Below, in pieces: positions 26,988 through 36,550 of a DNA stretch of 43,677 bases. How positions within the stretch are numbered: the first letter of the stretch is position 1; the number at the start of each line of letters is the position of its first letter. A model generated the notes under the pieces. The model was not told where the DNA came from and did no database searches. It saw only the letters and a list, made by a program, of their open reading frames with translations. Source of the stretch: Sergeia podlipaevii (Eukaryota; Euglenozoa; Kinetoplastea; Trypanosomatida; Trypanosomatidae); the NCBI GenBank assembly GCA_030849805.1, contig JASANZ010002082.1, positions 1 through 43,677 of the forward strand, given 5' to 3'. The position numbers and the translations under genes were made by a program.

Positions 26988-29534
26988 TCAACGCTTCAAG
27001 CGCTTCAGCTGTTGTGGCGCAGCTGCCTCTCCACGGCGTGCCTTGTTCTTCTTCTTATCATTGTTGCTATGGCCATTGAGAGCAGGGCGTACCACGCTAC
27101 TGTTGCTGCTACTACGAGAAGTACCATTGCCCAACGGCCTCTCCAACCTGCGCTGCTTCTTTCCTCGAGAAGACCCACCGCTCGTCTGTACAACTATTGC
27201 CGCCGCTGCCTTGCCCTTCTCATTCTTATTATTCCTTTCATATCCACCCACGACAATAGCAGCCGTATTTTCGTCATCGTCCATGAGCAGCTCCGCGGCG
27301 TCACCATCCTCGCCAAGAAACTGCTGCAGCTCATCCACAAACTCTTCCTTGCCTCGCTTGGAGAGACGGTAATGATGGTCCTCCTTGCTGGCCTCCTCGC
27401 GCAGTCGCTTGTCGCTCTGCAACTGCAGTTTATTCAGTGTGCGCTTCATCTTCCGCAGCGCCTTGGGCTGCAGCTGGCGGCCCTTCTTTATGTGAAAGCT
27501 CGTCTCCTCCAAGGTCTGCTGCAGCTTCTCAGATGGTGAAAGTGCAGCCGCGCCACCAGAGGCCGCAGACGGCTCCTCCCCCTCCTTCAATAAGACAATC
27601 TTCTTCTTGAGATGTTCCACCTTGCGTGAGGCATCTGCAACTGACGAAGAGGAAGAAGCCTTGGGCACTGCACCGCTGTCATTTCCACTGCTGCTGCTAT
27701 AGTAACTCTTCGTTACCGCGTTCCCCACCAGCTCTCGCGCTGATTCCGCATCTCTTTCGTGCCGGTCAAACGGACATTGAAACGACAAGGACGTCACATG
27801 CGGAGGGTAGTGGAGCTGAGTATACTCCATGTACTCAGGCATCTCCACGCGTTGCACCACAGGGACAGGGTCCTCCAGCTCTATCTGGCCTCCCCTTGCC
27901 ATCATGCGGTGCTGCTCATACCGTGAGAGCCGCCGTCTGTGTGGTACCACATTGAGCTGCACTGGCTGAGTAAAATCACGTAGATACTGCTCGCTCGTCG
28001 TGAGCATCGCCGCCGACACCTCCACAACCTCCCTCGCGCAGCGCGCCACGTCTTTCGCAGAGTTGCTCGACAAAAGCACTCGAGAGAGCGCATGATGGCG
28101 TGGCTGCCTCAGCGTTGTGGCAATGCTCTTCGGCAGCGCTGCCTCGCTCGGCATCAGCGCCACAAATGTTTCTAGTGGGGTAAGGGGAACGGAGCCTTCA
28201 ACATAACTAAGTCGAATGCGTTTGCGACCCCGCTGGCAGTAGGCTGCCGCCGCACGCAGGTGGCTGAGGTTGGGGGTCGACTCTGGTGGTGCAAAATGGT
28301 AATCTGGGCATACGCCAGTGACGACGGTGTAGAGAGACCAGAGAGCAGCGTGAAGGAGGTCCATGCCTACTTGCACATCGGCATCGCCGGTGTACTCGGT
28401 AGTATTGAGTACGTCCGCGAGAAACTCAACGTCGATGGCGTCTAAATTTGGTGAGACGAGCGTGCTTTGTGGGTAAGCCGCGCGCACGGTACGATAGCGC
28501 CTCCACAGGGACATGGCGATGTCTCCTGCACCAACGTAATGATCGCCACCGTTGAGAAGAAACAGGAAAACAAAGTCCACACGGACTGAGGGCAGCTGCG
28601 CCACCGTGATGCGCGAGGCATCCCCGCGTGTGGCTGCGCTCGCCTTGAGCCAGCGGTAGAGAATATCAGAGACATTAATGAGTTGCAGCGAGGAAGGACC
28701 GATAATGCTAATGTTATGATAAAACGTAGCACCGAGGCAGGAGATGACCAAATCAATATCATTGCCAATAATTATGATGCTATCATTAGGATTGTACGGC
28801 GCGGAGTAGACCTGCTTGTACTTGCCAGCACACTCCTCCTGTTGCCGCGCGGAGCCTCCAGAAGCGAGAAACGCCAAGGCGCGAGAGATCTTCGCCTCTC
28901 CTTCACCCATGACGGTCGTGCCATGTAAAAAGACGGGACAGCCACGCTTCAGAAATCCACGTCCGTGGTTCAACTTGAGCTGCGCGGCCAGCGCGTTCTC
29001 CAGCTCCACCATGAAGAGCGAACCCGCAGTAATTGCGAGTGAAGTAAGCTGATGCGTGCCAGCAGTGTCGAGCAGCGACACACGACGGCGCCGCAGCCGT
29101 TGTGTCTGTATCTTCGCAATCGGCGCGGGGCCATCGAGGCAAATCGTCACTGACTTACGCGCCACGACTACTTGTGTAAGCAAGGTACAAAGGCGATTGA
29201 GCACGTCTTGAATAAGCTCCTTGCGCGACTTGGTCGCGATGTCGTTCTTACCAAAGCACGAGTGGACAATGCAGTTCATATCCACCAGTACGTGATCCGC
29301 CACAGGGGTAGACGATGAAGAAGAAGACGCAGAGGGCTGGTCCACCCCGCTTTCTTCCTCGTCCTTGTAGTCGTCCTGCTCCTCATCGCCATATAGGCTG
29401 ACGCCATCCTGCTCGCGCTGCTGGCGGCGGCGGCGCTGCTCTTGCTCCTGCTCCTCCTGCTCACTCAAGGGAACTGGAAGCAGGCGCGTGCAGCCACTGG
29501 CATCAATAAACTTGCGAAGTCCAATAAGACCCAT
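26988..29534 (-). CDS. XRN-family 5'-3' exoribonuclease
   Basis: Processive 5'-3' RNA degradation enzyme; kinetoplastids have several paralogues (XRNA-XRND in T. brucei) and I cannot say which this is. The 848-residue protein starts MGLIGLRKFID, as XRN proteins do. The active-site acids are all visible: VDMNCIVH (84-91, Asp85), CLDGPAPIAK (132-141, Asp134), MGEGEAKI (209-216, Glu211 and Glu213) and GNDIDLVI (257-264, Asp259 and Asp261). NGGDHYVGAGD corresponds to the later GND/GGD metal site. A low-complexity insert rich in Gln/Glu/Ser (27-80) interrupts the N-terminal helix and first motif. The C-terminal third lacks the long XRN1 tail and is highly basic with KKGRQLQPKALRKMKRTLNK and a lysine/asparagine-rich end, suggesting nuclear or nucleolar location (inference). 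Start is the first ATG; the upstream open frame has no ATG. Confidence 0.88.
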   Translation of the reverse strand: MGLIGLRKFIDASGCTRLLPVPLSEQEEQEQEQRRRRQQREQDGVSLYGDEEQDDYKDEEESGVDQPSASSSSSSTPVADHVLVDMNCIVHSCFGKNDIATKSRKELIQDVLNRLCTLLTQVVVARKSVTICLDGPAPIAKIQTQRLRRRRVSLLDTAGTHQLTSLAITAGSLFMVELENALAAQLKLNHGRGFLKRGCPVFLHGTTVMGEGEAKISRALAFLASGGSARQQEECAGKYKQVYSAPYNPNDSIIIIGNDIDLVISCLGATFYHNISIIGPSSLQLINVSDILYRWLKASAATRGDASRITVAQLPSVRVDFVFLFLLNGGDHYVGAGDIAMSLWRRYRTVRAAYPQSTLVSPNLDAIDVEFLADVLNTTEYTGDADVQVGMDLLHAALWSLYTVVTGVCPDYHFAPPESTPNLSHLRAAAAYCQRGRKRIRLSYVEGSVPLTPLETFVALMPSEAALPKSIATTLRQPRHHALSRVLLSSNSAKDVARCAREVVEVSAAMLTTSEQYLRDFTQPVQLNVVPHRRRLSRYEQHRMMARGGQIELEDPVPVVQRVEMPEYMEYTQLHYPPHVTSLSFQCPFDRHERDAESARELVGNAVTKSYYSSSSGNDSGAVPKASSSSSVADASRKVEHLKKKIVLLKEGEEPSAASGGAAALSPSEKLQQTLEETSFHIKKGRQLQPKALRKMKRTLNKLQLQSDKRLREEASKEDHHYRLSKRGKEEFVDELQQFLGEDGDAAELLMDDDENTAAIVVGGYERNNKNEKGKAAAAIVVQTSGGSSRGKKQRRLERPLGNGTSRSSSNSSVVRPALNGHSNNDKKKNKARRGEAAAPQQLKRLKR

Positions 29535-30271
29535 TGTGTGCCCCCCTGTAACCCCTACGCTTAAATTATCTCGTTTGAAATATATAGTCTGTGCGCACTT
29601 CCTTCCCTTCACAAAATACAAGTGGCTTAGTACACACACACGCACACACACACGCGCCTACGCCTAGCTCTTAAACACCTAATATATAAGTGTGTCCGTG
29701 AATGTGCGGCGTTGTCCTGTAGCTTTTTTTTTCTTTTAAGGTTTAGTTCCGTTCGTGTTCTGCTGTAACGCAAGAAAAGAAAAAAAAGAGATGAAAAAGA
29801 AGGGGGGAAAATAGTTATATATATAGTAGATCAAATCACTTGCATCCAGAGACTATAGGGAGTCACTGCACTGAAGAAAGATGGAAAAGAAAGGGAAAAG
29901 AAGAATGAGATATATAAATATACATACTCTATTTGTTTGATATCTTGTTGGTCTTTTATAGCGGCAAATTGTATATATATATAATGAATTTATGAAGTAA
30001 ACACACTAAAGCAATAAGTGTATATGAATATATATGTTGTATCCACTCCCCTCCCACACACACACACACTCACACACTCACACACTCAACCAAACGCATA
30101 CATGCATACATGCATACATACCAACTTATCATAAATATAAGAGTGTGCAGAGATGTCGTGTAGGCTCTCTACCTCTACCTCTACGTCTCTCTCTCTCTCC
30201 CTATGTTGGTAAATCAAGCTTCTACCATTCGCTCTCCAGCAATACAGTCACCTCTTGCTGCACTACTCATC
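29535..30271. other. Intergenic spacer upstream of the XRN gene
   Basis: AT-rich with (CA)n near 30055-30088 and a CT-rich patch on the plus strand at 30164-30202. No gene recognised. Confidence 0.65.
29763..29809 (-). promoter_or_regulatory. Predicted spliced-leader acceptor for the XRN gene
   Basis: C/T-rich tract on the transcribed strand (29809-29771), then GCGTTACAG with the AG at 29764-29763. Leader about 228 nt. Confidence 0.5.
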
Positions 30272-31303
30272 TCAATCGTCCTCACAACCTGCAAAGTCAT
30301 CTCTAGCTACAGCGCGCGATAACCACGCAAAGACACAGCGCCAGCCCACAAGAACTACGAGTGTTGTCAAGCTCACAATGCATGGTATGGCAATATCAGG
30401 CATCACGTTCCACGTCAAGGCATGGAAGTGTAAGTTGTAGTAAACAATCGAGAAGTGCTCTGCGGAAGAGCTGATGGCCATGATATAAGGCTCCACCTCC
30501 AGTACAGGGACAAACGGATCAGTCTCCTGGCAGTCCTCCTCCACCTTGTCACCGCTGTCACACCCATCATCATACCAAATATGCTCGCTAGGGTCGAAGA
30601 GAAGGGCGGAGTCGGATGAGGTAGCAAACATTTTGATTTCCGTGTCCAGCAGCCTGTGAGTCTGCAAGCCTTCTTCCTCCATCTCCCAGCCTATTCTATC
30701 CTTATCCTTCATGTACTCACGGCCCTCGCGCATCTGCACTGCAGAACGACGTATTTCATAAATATTGAGTCGATATCCCACTGAAGGAGACCCTGGGTAG
30801 CACAGGCGTAGCATATAGCGGGTACCCTTGTGCATGTCACGAAGCACGTAGCGCTGGGTGAAAGCAGCCGTACCAGCCGCAAGAGCTACCTGTGCCTCTG
30901 CAACATTGCGCGCAGCCGGGTTGATGATGGCTTCCGCGCTCATAATGGCACCTGGGGAGATACTCTTGTAAGTGTTGCTGTAGCAGTGCCCAGAGTTCAC
31001 GCTCACACGCACATCACGCCGCCTGCACGCGGCGTCAGCCGCTAACTCGCCCTCGCTTTTGCCAACCGTGACGAGTGCAGACTCGATGAAGTGGGTGCGG
31101 ACGTAGTAGTATCCTGATGTGCACACTGCGATGACCAAGGCAAGTAACAAAATGCAAATGCTTGTGTAGATAGAGCTACGTAGTAAAGAAGGAGAGGCAG
31201 TGGAAGAACAGGAGGACGCATCAGAAGACACGGGGGACGATAGTTGTGACTTACCCTCCTTCCTGTGAGCTCCTTCTTGCTCCCTCAGCGTCGTTGCGCT
31301 CAT
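30272..31303 (-). CDS. Two-transmembrane-segment protein of unknown function
   Basis: I do not recognise the family. The 343-residue protein has a Ser-rich N-terminal tail (1-41), a strong hydrophobic helix at about 44-68 (YTSICILLLALVIAVCTSGY), a large soluble domain (70-300) and a second helix at about 304-328 (IAIPCIVSLTTLVVLVGWRC), then a short charged tail. This gives both ends on the same side, with the central domain probably in the lumen or outside. The domain has paired cysteines (CRRRDVRVSVNSGHCYSN near 92-109; CDSGDKVEEDC near 250-260) and the motif RYMLRLCYPGSPSVGY. No catalytic motif or GPI signal seen. The start is the first ATG after a clear acceptor. Confidence 0.7.
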   Translation of the reverse strand: MSATTLREQEGAHRKEGKSQLSSPVSSDASSCSSTASPSLLRSSIYTSICILLLALVIAVCTSGYYYVRTHFIESALVTVGKSEGELAADAACRRRDVRVSVNSGHCYSNTYKSISPGAIMSAEAIINPAARNVAEAQVALAAGTAAFTQRYVLRDMHKGTRYMLRLCYPGSPSVGYRLNIYEIRRSAVQMREGREYMKDKDRIGWEMEEEGLQTHRLLDTEIKMFATSSDSALLFDPSEHIWYDDGCDSGDKVEEDCQETDPFVPVLEVEPYIMAISSSAEHFSIVYYNLHFHALTWNVMPDIAIPCIVSLTTLVVLVGWRCVFAWLSRAVARDDFAGCEDD

Positions 31304-31737
31304 GGATATATATTACTTTTTTAAGAAAAAGGTCAACGGAAAAAAAAAATCATGCGTATAAAAAAAGTTATAAAATGATATATCTATCTCACCTTCACCT
31401 ATGCATACAAAACAAAAAAGAAAAGTAAAGATGGAGAGAAAGAAGACGACAATGAGTAACGAACAGTGAAGGCACTCATATCGAAAGGGAAATACTCATA
31501 TCCGGGATGGCGCAGCTCCCAACATTCTGCTGTGAATCCTTTTGAATGTACATTTATATGTGCTATATTATTTTATTGCATTTTAAAATATATATCCATG
31601 TGAAGACAGCACGTTAGATAGATTGAGAAAAAGAAAAAAGTACTATTACAAAGGGAAAAAGGGAGGGCCAAAGAAATCCCTTTCAAAATCTAAAAGAGAG
31701 TGAAGGGAGAAAAAGAAGAATAAAAATACGTCCCTTC
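31304..31737. other. Intergenic spacer upstream of the two-TM protein gene
   Basis: AT-rich 3' UTR/spacer; nothing recognisable beyond the acceptor at its left end. Confidence 0.65.
31316..31349 (-). promoter_or_regulatory. Predicted spliced-leader acceptor for the two-TM protein gene
   Basis: T-rich tract (31349-31322 on the transcribed strand) with the first AG at 31317-31316, leader 12 nt. Confidence 0.6.
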
Positions 31738-33429
31738 TCAAAAAGAAAACTCTGTATATTCGTCGTCTTCGGCACCCTCATCACTCCTCTTCGCCTCTCG
31801 CAAAGCCTGTTTTCTCTTCATCTTATTCGCTTTCTTGTGGTGTTGGTCAGTATTCTCACTGTCCTTCTCAGAACCCTGTGCCGCGGGCACCTCCTTCTCT
31901 TGCTTTTCTGCCCATATGCTGCTGTCATGGCCACTGTCTGCTTCAGTTGCAAGAGCAGCGGCTTCTTCCCTAGAGTGAGGTAGTAAAGAAGTCGGAGGCA
32001 TAGCCGCAGCGCCGAGGCGGCGCCGACCTCGCGGTTTCTTGGTGAGAAGGGGAGAACGTGCCCATACAGCCTCTTCTACATTCCGCTCCAGCTCGCTGAG
32101 CCTCTCCACGTCCTCGCGGCGCTTACTAGTGAAGTACTCGTGCTGTTCCTGAGACGAAGACGACGATGAGAGAGGCAGCTCCACCTCTGCCGAGTCACCC
32201 TCCTTGACATAGGCCCTGTGAATGCGCTCAGCCTTCTTCTTGACTGACTTGTTTGGACTCTCCCCACTTTCATTCTCATCCTTCTCTGCCTGCAGTCGTG
32301 CCAGCGCGCGTACGTTGTCCGCCCGCACCTTTTTAAAGTACTCTACCCACTTAGGGTACGCATCGACCAATTGTCCTGTGGAGCGTGTCAGCCAGTCGGT
32401 GGAAATGCGCGCAGAGGCAGCAAAAACACTCGTCAGTTGCTTCTGGAACGCAAACGGTGTCGCCATGTTGTTGGCGCGTAATAGTTGAATGCCGAGAAAG
32501 GCAAGATCGGTGTTGCCCGTCTCCTGTGACACGCCAAGCAAAAGTTCTGACACCAGCATTACCCGCTCCGCCTGGTGTGAAGGCAGCCCAAGTGATGCCG
32601 GCGCGCGTCCATTGGCGAGTCCAAGCACAAGTCCTGGAAGCATCTCGACCATCTCTCGTCTCCGCTCTGGGTCTGCCAAGTTCATTGCCAGCTGACGCAA
32701 GAAGGGCACATACAGCTCCTCGTGCAGCGCTACCGGCGTGTGGCTATCGCCGCTCTCACCACCACCACCACCACCTCCTCCTCTGCCATGTTGGTGCTGC
32801 TGCAGTTGAGAATTGTGGTGACAATGACCACGCACAATACGTGTGAGCGGCATTACTCCTTCAATTGGTTCATAAAATTTATGCAGCGCCGCACACAGCA
32901 ACTTCCATCGCTTGGGGCCCATTGCCTTTTCAGTAAAGTAAGGATCCTTAAAGGTGCCCGATCCATCCGTAAACCACTTGACTATTTCCGTCTCGGGTCG
33001 GAACCCAATCGTTGTCTCTGGCACAAGTCCCTCTTGCTCTAGCAGCGCCACCACATCCACAAAAGGCGTGTACAAGAGATAGAAAATATCTGGCGAGTAG
33101 CACGAGATACAGCTGTGAATCTGCGCCTCCATGTCTGTGGTGGAGAGCTCCTCAGCAGGTCCAGCGGCAAGACCGCCTGTGGGGTCGTCAAATAAACTGA
33201 GTTCAAGCGGTGTCGTGCCTTCGCCAGTGTTAGCCTCTGCGTGACTCGCCATAATTTCTACCATCTCCATCGATGACAAAGGGCGTATATCCTTCCTCAG
33301 CAGCACACGAGACGCTTTTAGGGCACCGCAACTGCTGCTGTTGCTGCTCCATGATACACTGCCAAAGATAACGCGACTAACTCTCTGAGTGGAGTGGAGA
33401 AAAACACTACGTCTCGATAACCTTTGCAT
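31738..33429 (-). CDS. Probable mitochondrial protein of unknown function
   Basis: No family recognised. The 563-residue protein begins MQRLSRRSVFLHSTQRVSRV, an Arg/Ser-rich, acid-free start typical of a mitochondrial presequence. The middle (about 95-380) looks folded and mostly helical (for example IFYLLYTPFVDVVALLEQEG and KRWKLLCAALHKFYEPI), interrupted by a His/Gln/Gly-rich insert with a run of eight Gly near residue 220. The C-terminal 170 residues are highly charged and probably disordered, with KKANKMKRKQALREAKR before an acidic end. Helical repeats could fit an RNA-processing or mitoribosome-associated role, but no PPR or other motif can be shown. Start is the first ATG (33429); the stretch before it is a short leader after a T-run acceptor. 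Confidence 0.7.
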   Translation of the reverse strand: MQRLSRRSVFLHSTQRVSRVIFGSVSWSSNSSSCGALKASRVLLRKDIRPLSSMEMVEIMASHAEANTGEGTTPLELSLFDDPTGGLAAGPAEELSTTDMEAQIHSCISCYSPDIFYLLYTPFVDVVALLEQEGLVPETTIGFRPETEIVKWFTDGSGTFKDPYFTEKAMGPKRWKLLCAALHKFYEPIEGVMPLTRIVRGHCHHNSQLQQHQHGRGGGGGGGGESGDSHTPVALHEELYVPFLRQLAMNLADPERRREMVEMLPGLVLGLANGRAPASLGLPSHQAERVMLVSELLLGVSQETGNTDLAFLGIQLLRANNMATPFAFQKQLTSVFAASARISTDWLTRSTGQLVDAYPKWVEYFKKVRADNVRALARLQAEKDENESGESPNKSVKKKAERIHRAYVKEGDSAEVELPLSSSSSSQEQHEYFTSKRREDVERLSELERNVEEAVWARSPLLTKKPRGRRRLGAAAMPPTSLLPHSREEAAALATEADSGHDSSIWAEKQEKEVPAAQGSEKDSENTDQHHKKANKMKRKQALREAKRSDEGAEDDEYTEFSF

Positions 33430-33710
33430 CACCGAGAGTTCTTTCTTTTTTAAAAAAAAAAAAACTTATTATCTTTGTATTTCTTTCCGTCTTGTACACG
33501 TGGCTCTAAGCAGAAATGTATTTCTGTATCTCTCTCTCTCCTTTGAAAAACTTGCCCTTTTTTGTGGGAGAGTAAGTCAACTGGTTAAAGAGTGAGAGAA
33601 AGAGAAAGAGAGAGAAAAGAAAAAGAAAAAAACAGTATAGGTAGTAAATGACAATGTACAATAATCTAATATTCTACTGTTGATGGTAGAGCGGTGCTAT
33701 TTTGTATTTA

Positions 33711-33742
<32 letters not shown>

Positions 33743-34177
33743 TATGTATCTGTGTTTTTGATACAAATATTTTTAAATAGCGGCCTAAAGGATAGATTGA
33801 CTTCTTTGTCACTTCTGATATACGTGTCTGACTAGTTCCTATGTGTTGATGCGTCTGTCGCCTTTCAAAAATATATTTTTATTAAAAGAAAAAAAAAATT
33901 TTTAAGCGAGGGGGAGAAAGAGAGACAGTTTAGGGAAACCAAACATAAATACATTGAAATAGAGAAGAGACTAAATAGTCTACACTTCATAGGCAATGTT
34001 GTGTTCAAAAGCAGCAGAAACGCATGGTTACACCACACTAGTCAAGTGAGGGAGAAATGAAAAAAAAAAGTAATAAAAAAAATGATAGCAACTTTCATGT
34101 GAAGAAGAAACGTGTAAGCGAAAGAACAAAGCTGTTTAAAAAGAGATGAGCGAGAAATTTAAAAAATCAAAAAATCG
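33430..34177. other. Intergenic spacer upstream of the mitochondrial protein gene
   Basis: AT-rich, with a (TG)n run at about 33711-33734 and A-runs. No gene or RNA recognised. Confidence 0.65.
33445..33463 (-). promoter_or_regulatory. Predicted spliced-leader acceptor for the 563-residue mitochondrial protein gene
   Basis: T12 run on the transcribed strand followed by AAAAAAG with the AG at 33446-33445; leader about 15 nt. A second AG at 33442-33441 could also serve. Confidence 0.5.
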
Positions 34178-36550
34178 CTACATACGCGCCTGTATCATGT
34201 CCGCGGCTTCTGTAAGTGTTTCCTTGACAAACTCCAGAGCCAACGCCTCCATGTCGTTCTCATCAAACGCCTCACACCGCGAGAGACTCACGCTCAGCCA
34301 TGTTCGCTTCTGCAGCGTCGTCAAGCCAACATACACGCGCGGTAAACCAGAGGTACTATAGGCTTCCTTCCCCGCCTCCTCCTTGATGGCAGCAGTCTCC
34401 AGCCGGGCGTCCAGTGTCTGACACCAGTGGTGCGCTAGAGCCTCTACTGCCTCGTCCGGCAGCGTAAGAAAGCGAAACAACACAACACCAAACTGTGCCG
34501 AGCGCAGCGGTGCATCAAAGCGGCCATCTGCCATGATGACCTCGTGAACGCGATGCATCAGCCGTTGGTGTCTCATGACGGCCTCCGCCACCGACAAGGT
34601 AGGTGTGCGTGACGCACGAGAAGAATGTGAAGAGCGGACTCCCTCTTGTAACGTGCCGTCTTGAAGGGCAAGAAGGCCCATACTCAAGTGTAGCAGGCGA
34701 TTCCCACGCTGATATGGTGGAAGGAGATGCAAGTAGTCGACATCCTGCGGGTACGGCGTGCGCCATCGGTTTCGCGCGCCGCTGCTTTGTTCGTTGCCGT
34801 CCAGATGCGTCACCGCCCAGGCTACCTTTGTGATGTTCGCGACAAATAGAAGAGAATCGCCGGTGCCGGTGCTGCACATTGGTGCTGGCAGAAGAGCAAA
34901 AGGCATAAAGGACTCTGTGGCGGAGACAACAACGGAATCGGCATGAAGAGCCGCAGCGTCGAACTCGCCGCGCTGAAGCCGCCACTCCGCCTGGGTCGCG
35001 CTATCGTCATCACGCTGAAAGGCACACTCGCTCATCTCCTCCTGACCGCCGCCGCTGCGCGCAGCCACGCTATCCTCAGCACCACCACGCGCCAGAAGCG
35101 CCAGGCCACCATGCGCGGCATCAATGTGGAACCATATACCTGTCTTATGACAGAAAGACGCAAGCGCAACGAGAGGGTCGACTGCACCGCTGAGCGCAGA
35201 ACCAAACACGCCCACGATCATACAAGGAAACAGTCCCTTGGCGACGTCCTCCGCAACCGCCTTCGTCACCTCTGGCGCGTGCAGGCAGTAATTCTTCGTG
35301 CTAGGTGTCATAATTGTTTGAAAGACGCGTATGTGACAGATGCCTGCCAGGCGTGCTGCACGAATGAGAAGAGGGTCTGCCTGGTCACTGCAGTAGATAA
35401 CCAAGCGACGCAGCTGCCGCGCCTCCTCTTCCATACCAGTAAAGCCACCCGCGCCTGAGGAAGCAGAGCAGCGAACGAGACCCTGTGCACGAACGGTATG
35501 CATAAGAGTAGAGTAGCTCTCCAGCGTACTCGAGTGCAGCACGCCACCACCAAGTGCTGAAGTGTTGCCCAGACTCTCCTCGCTGACAGATAACTGCGGT
35601 GACTGAAAGAACGAAGAGGAAGAGGACGAAGCGGCGACACCGGGATGTACTATGTCGTGTGCACTTCTTGTGTTGTCACTACGTAACTTACCAGTGTGAG
35701 GTCTGCGAAACGCATAAACGCTGCTCGCTGCAAGCGTCGACACGGCTGCTGCGGTATTGGACGAGGGAGTCAGCAAGCCGCTCGGTGTTGTACTGTGAGG
35801 ATTCCCTGTTCTGTCCGCTAGTGCCACCACATCACCAGTGACGGTCTGTACTGCGGGTGCCCATAGAAAGGACTGCACACCAGTTGCTGCTGGTAGTAGC
35901 GCTGGTAGCCCCCTAAGCTCGTCGAGTTCTCCTCCCCCTTGTTCCTCTGTCCTAACGCTTGGCAAAGCCCCAAGACACGGAATAAAATCCCAATGAAAAC
36001 GGCGCCCAAGACGCAGCAGTGTTGCCGCGACGTTCATCGTCGCCTTCTCCAGATCTGATGCAGTTGCTGCTGTCATCGTAGCACTTTCATTGCTGCTACT
36101 GTTGCCTCCCCGCCTGAGCACGTGGTGAAGAGAATTGTTTCTCTGCAGCTGTCCAACTTGAAGCGTCAGAGCCATAAGTGCAGAAGACTGTGGGGCCATC
36201 GCCATCACAGACCCCACCGCGGAGACACCAGTGCTGAACACAGAGGGACTATCTGCTACAGCGGCTATGTTGTCCATTACCACTTGAGTGATAGCGCTCG
36301 ATGTGAGTCCATGAGCAGCAGCAGCGCCGGTCCGTTGCCGAGCACCAGGTGGAAGGGCATCGAGATACACCTGAGAGTACGTGTAGAGGGTTTGCACAAG
36401 TGCTCGTGGAGTATAGACGGAGGTCTGTGGGGAGGACCAAGAAGCACCATGCAGTCGGCCTGCCGCTGCTGCTGCGGAGTTTCGAGCAGACGCTGTGATA
36501 GACTGGAGGCTTTTGAAAAGAAAGCCCTCTGTCCGCGATGATGATGGCAT
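34178..36550 (-). CDS. Degenerate group II PLP-dependent decarboxylase-like protein (probable pseudoenzyme)
   Basis: The 790-residue protein carries the aromatic amino acid decarboxylase fold. Visible landmarks: GGGVLHSSTLESYSTLM (334-350, DOPA decarboxylase GGGVIQGSASEATLVAL), VIYCSDQAD (384-392, family Y-S-S-D-Q-A-H), GLFPCMIVGVFGSALSGAVD (439-458, GLIPFFVVATLGTT...) and WFHIDAAHGG (473-482, W-H-V-D-A-A-Y-A-G). The C-terminal domain also aligns, to YVGLTTLQKRTWLSVSLSRC near the end. The Asp that contacts the pyridine nitrogen is kept (Asp477). At the Schiff-base site, ADSVVVSATES (537-547) replaces A-D-S-x-x-x-x-P-H-K, so Glu546 stands where the PLP lysine should be; the ring-stacking His is Asp392. 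The frame is intact, so this is a maintained gene, not a pseudogene. Large Ser/Ala/Gly-rich inserts are present. Loss of decarboxylase activity is inferred. Confidence 0.8.
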   Translation of the reverse strand: MPSSSRTEGFLFKSLQSITASARNSAAAAAGRLHGASWSSPQTSVYTPRALVQTLYTYSQVYLDALPPGARQRTGAAAAHGLTSSAITQVVMDNIAAVADSPSVFSTGVSAVGSVMAMAPQSSALMALTLQVGQLQRNNSLHHVLRRGGNSSSNESATMTAATASDLEKATMNVAATLLRLGRRFHWDFIPCLGALPSVRTEEQGGGELDELRGLPALLPAATGVQSFLWAPAVQTVTGDVVALADRTGNPHSTTPSGLLTPSSNTAAAVSTLAASSVYAFRRPHTGKLRSDNTRSAHDIVHPGVAASSSSSSFFQSPQLSVSEESLGNTSALGGGVLHSSTLESYSTLMHTVRAQGLVRCSASSGAGGFTGMEEEARQLRRLVIYCSDQADPLLIRAARLAGICHIRVFQTIMTPSTKNYCLHAPEVTKAVAEDVAKGLFPCMIVGVFGSALSGAVDPLVALASFCHKTGIWFHIDAAHGGLALLARGGAEDSVAARSGGGQEEMSECAFQRDDDSATQAEWRLQRGEFDAAALHADSVVVSATESFMPFALLPAPMCSTGTGDSLLFVANITKVAWAVTHLDGNEQSSGARNRWRTPYPQDVDYLHLLPPYQRGNRLLHLSMGLLALQDGTLQEGVRSSHSSRASRTPTLSVAEAVMRHQRLMHRVHEVIMADGRFDAPLRSAQFGVVLFRFLTLPDEAVEALAHHWCQTLDARLETAAIKEEAGKEAYSTSGLPRVYVGLTTLQKRTWLSVSLSRCEAFDENDMEALALEFVKETLTEAADMIQARM

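Noticed and set aside
34178..36550. Calling the decarboxylase-like gene a pseudogene
   Set aside because: The frame has no stop or frameshift, so a maintained protein with changed function fits better than decay.
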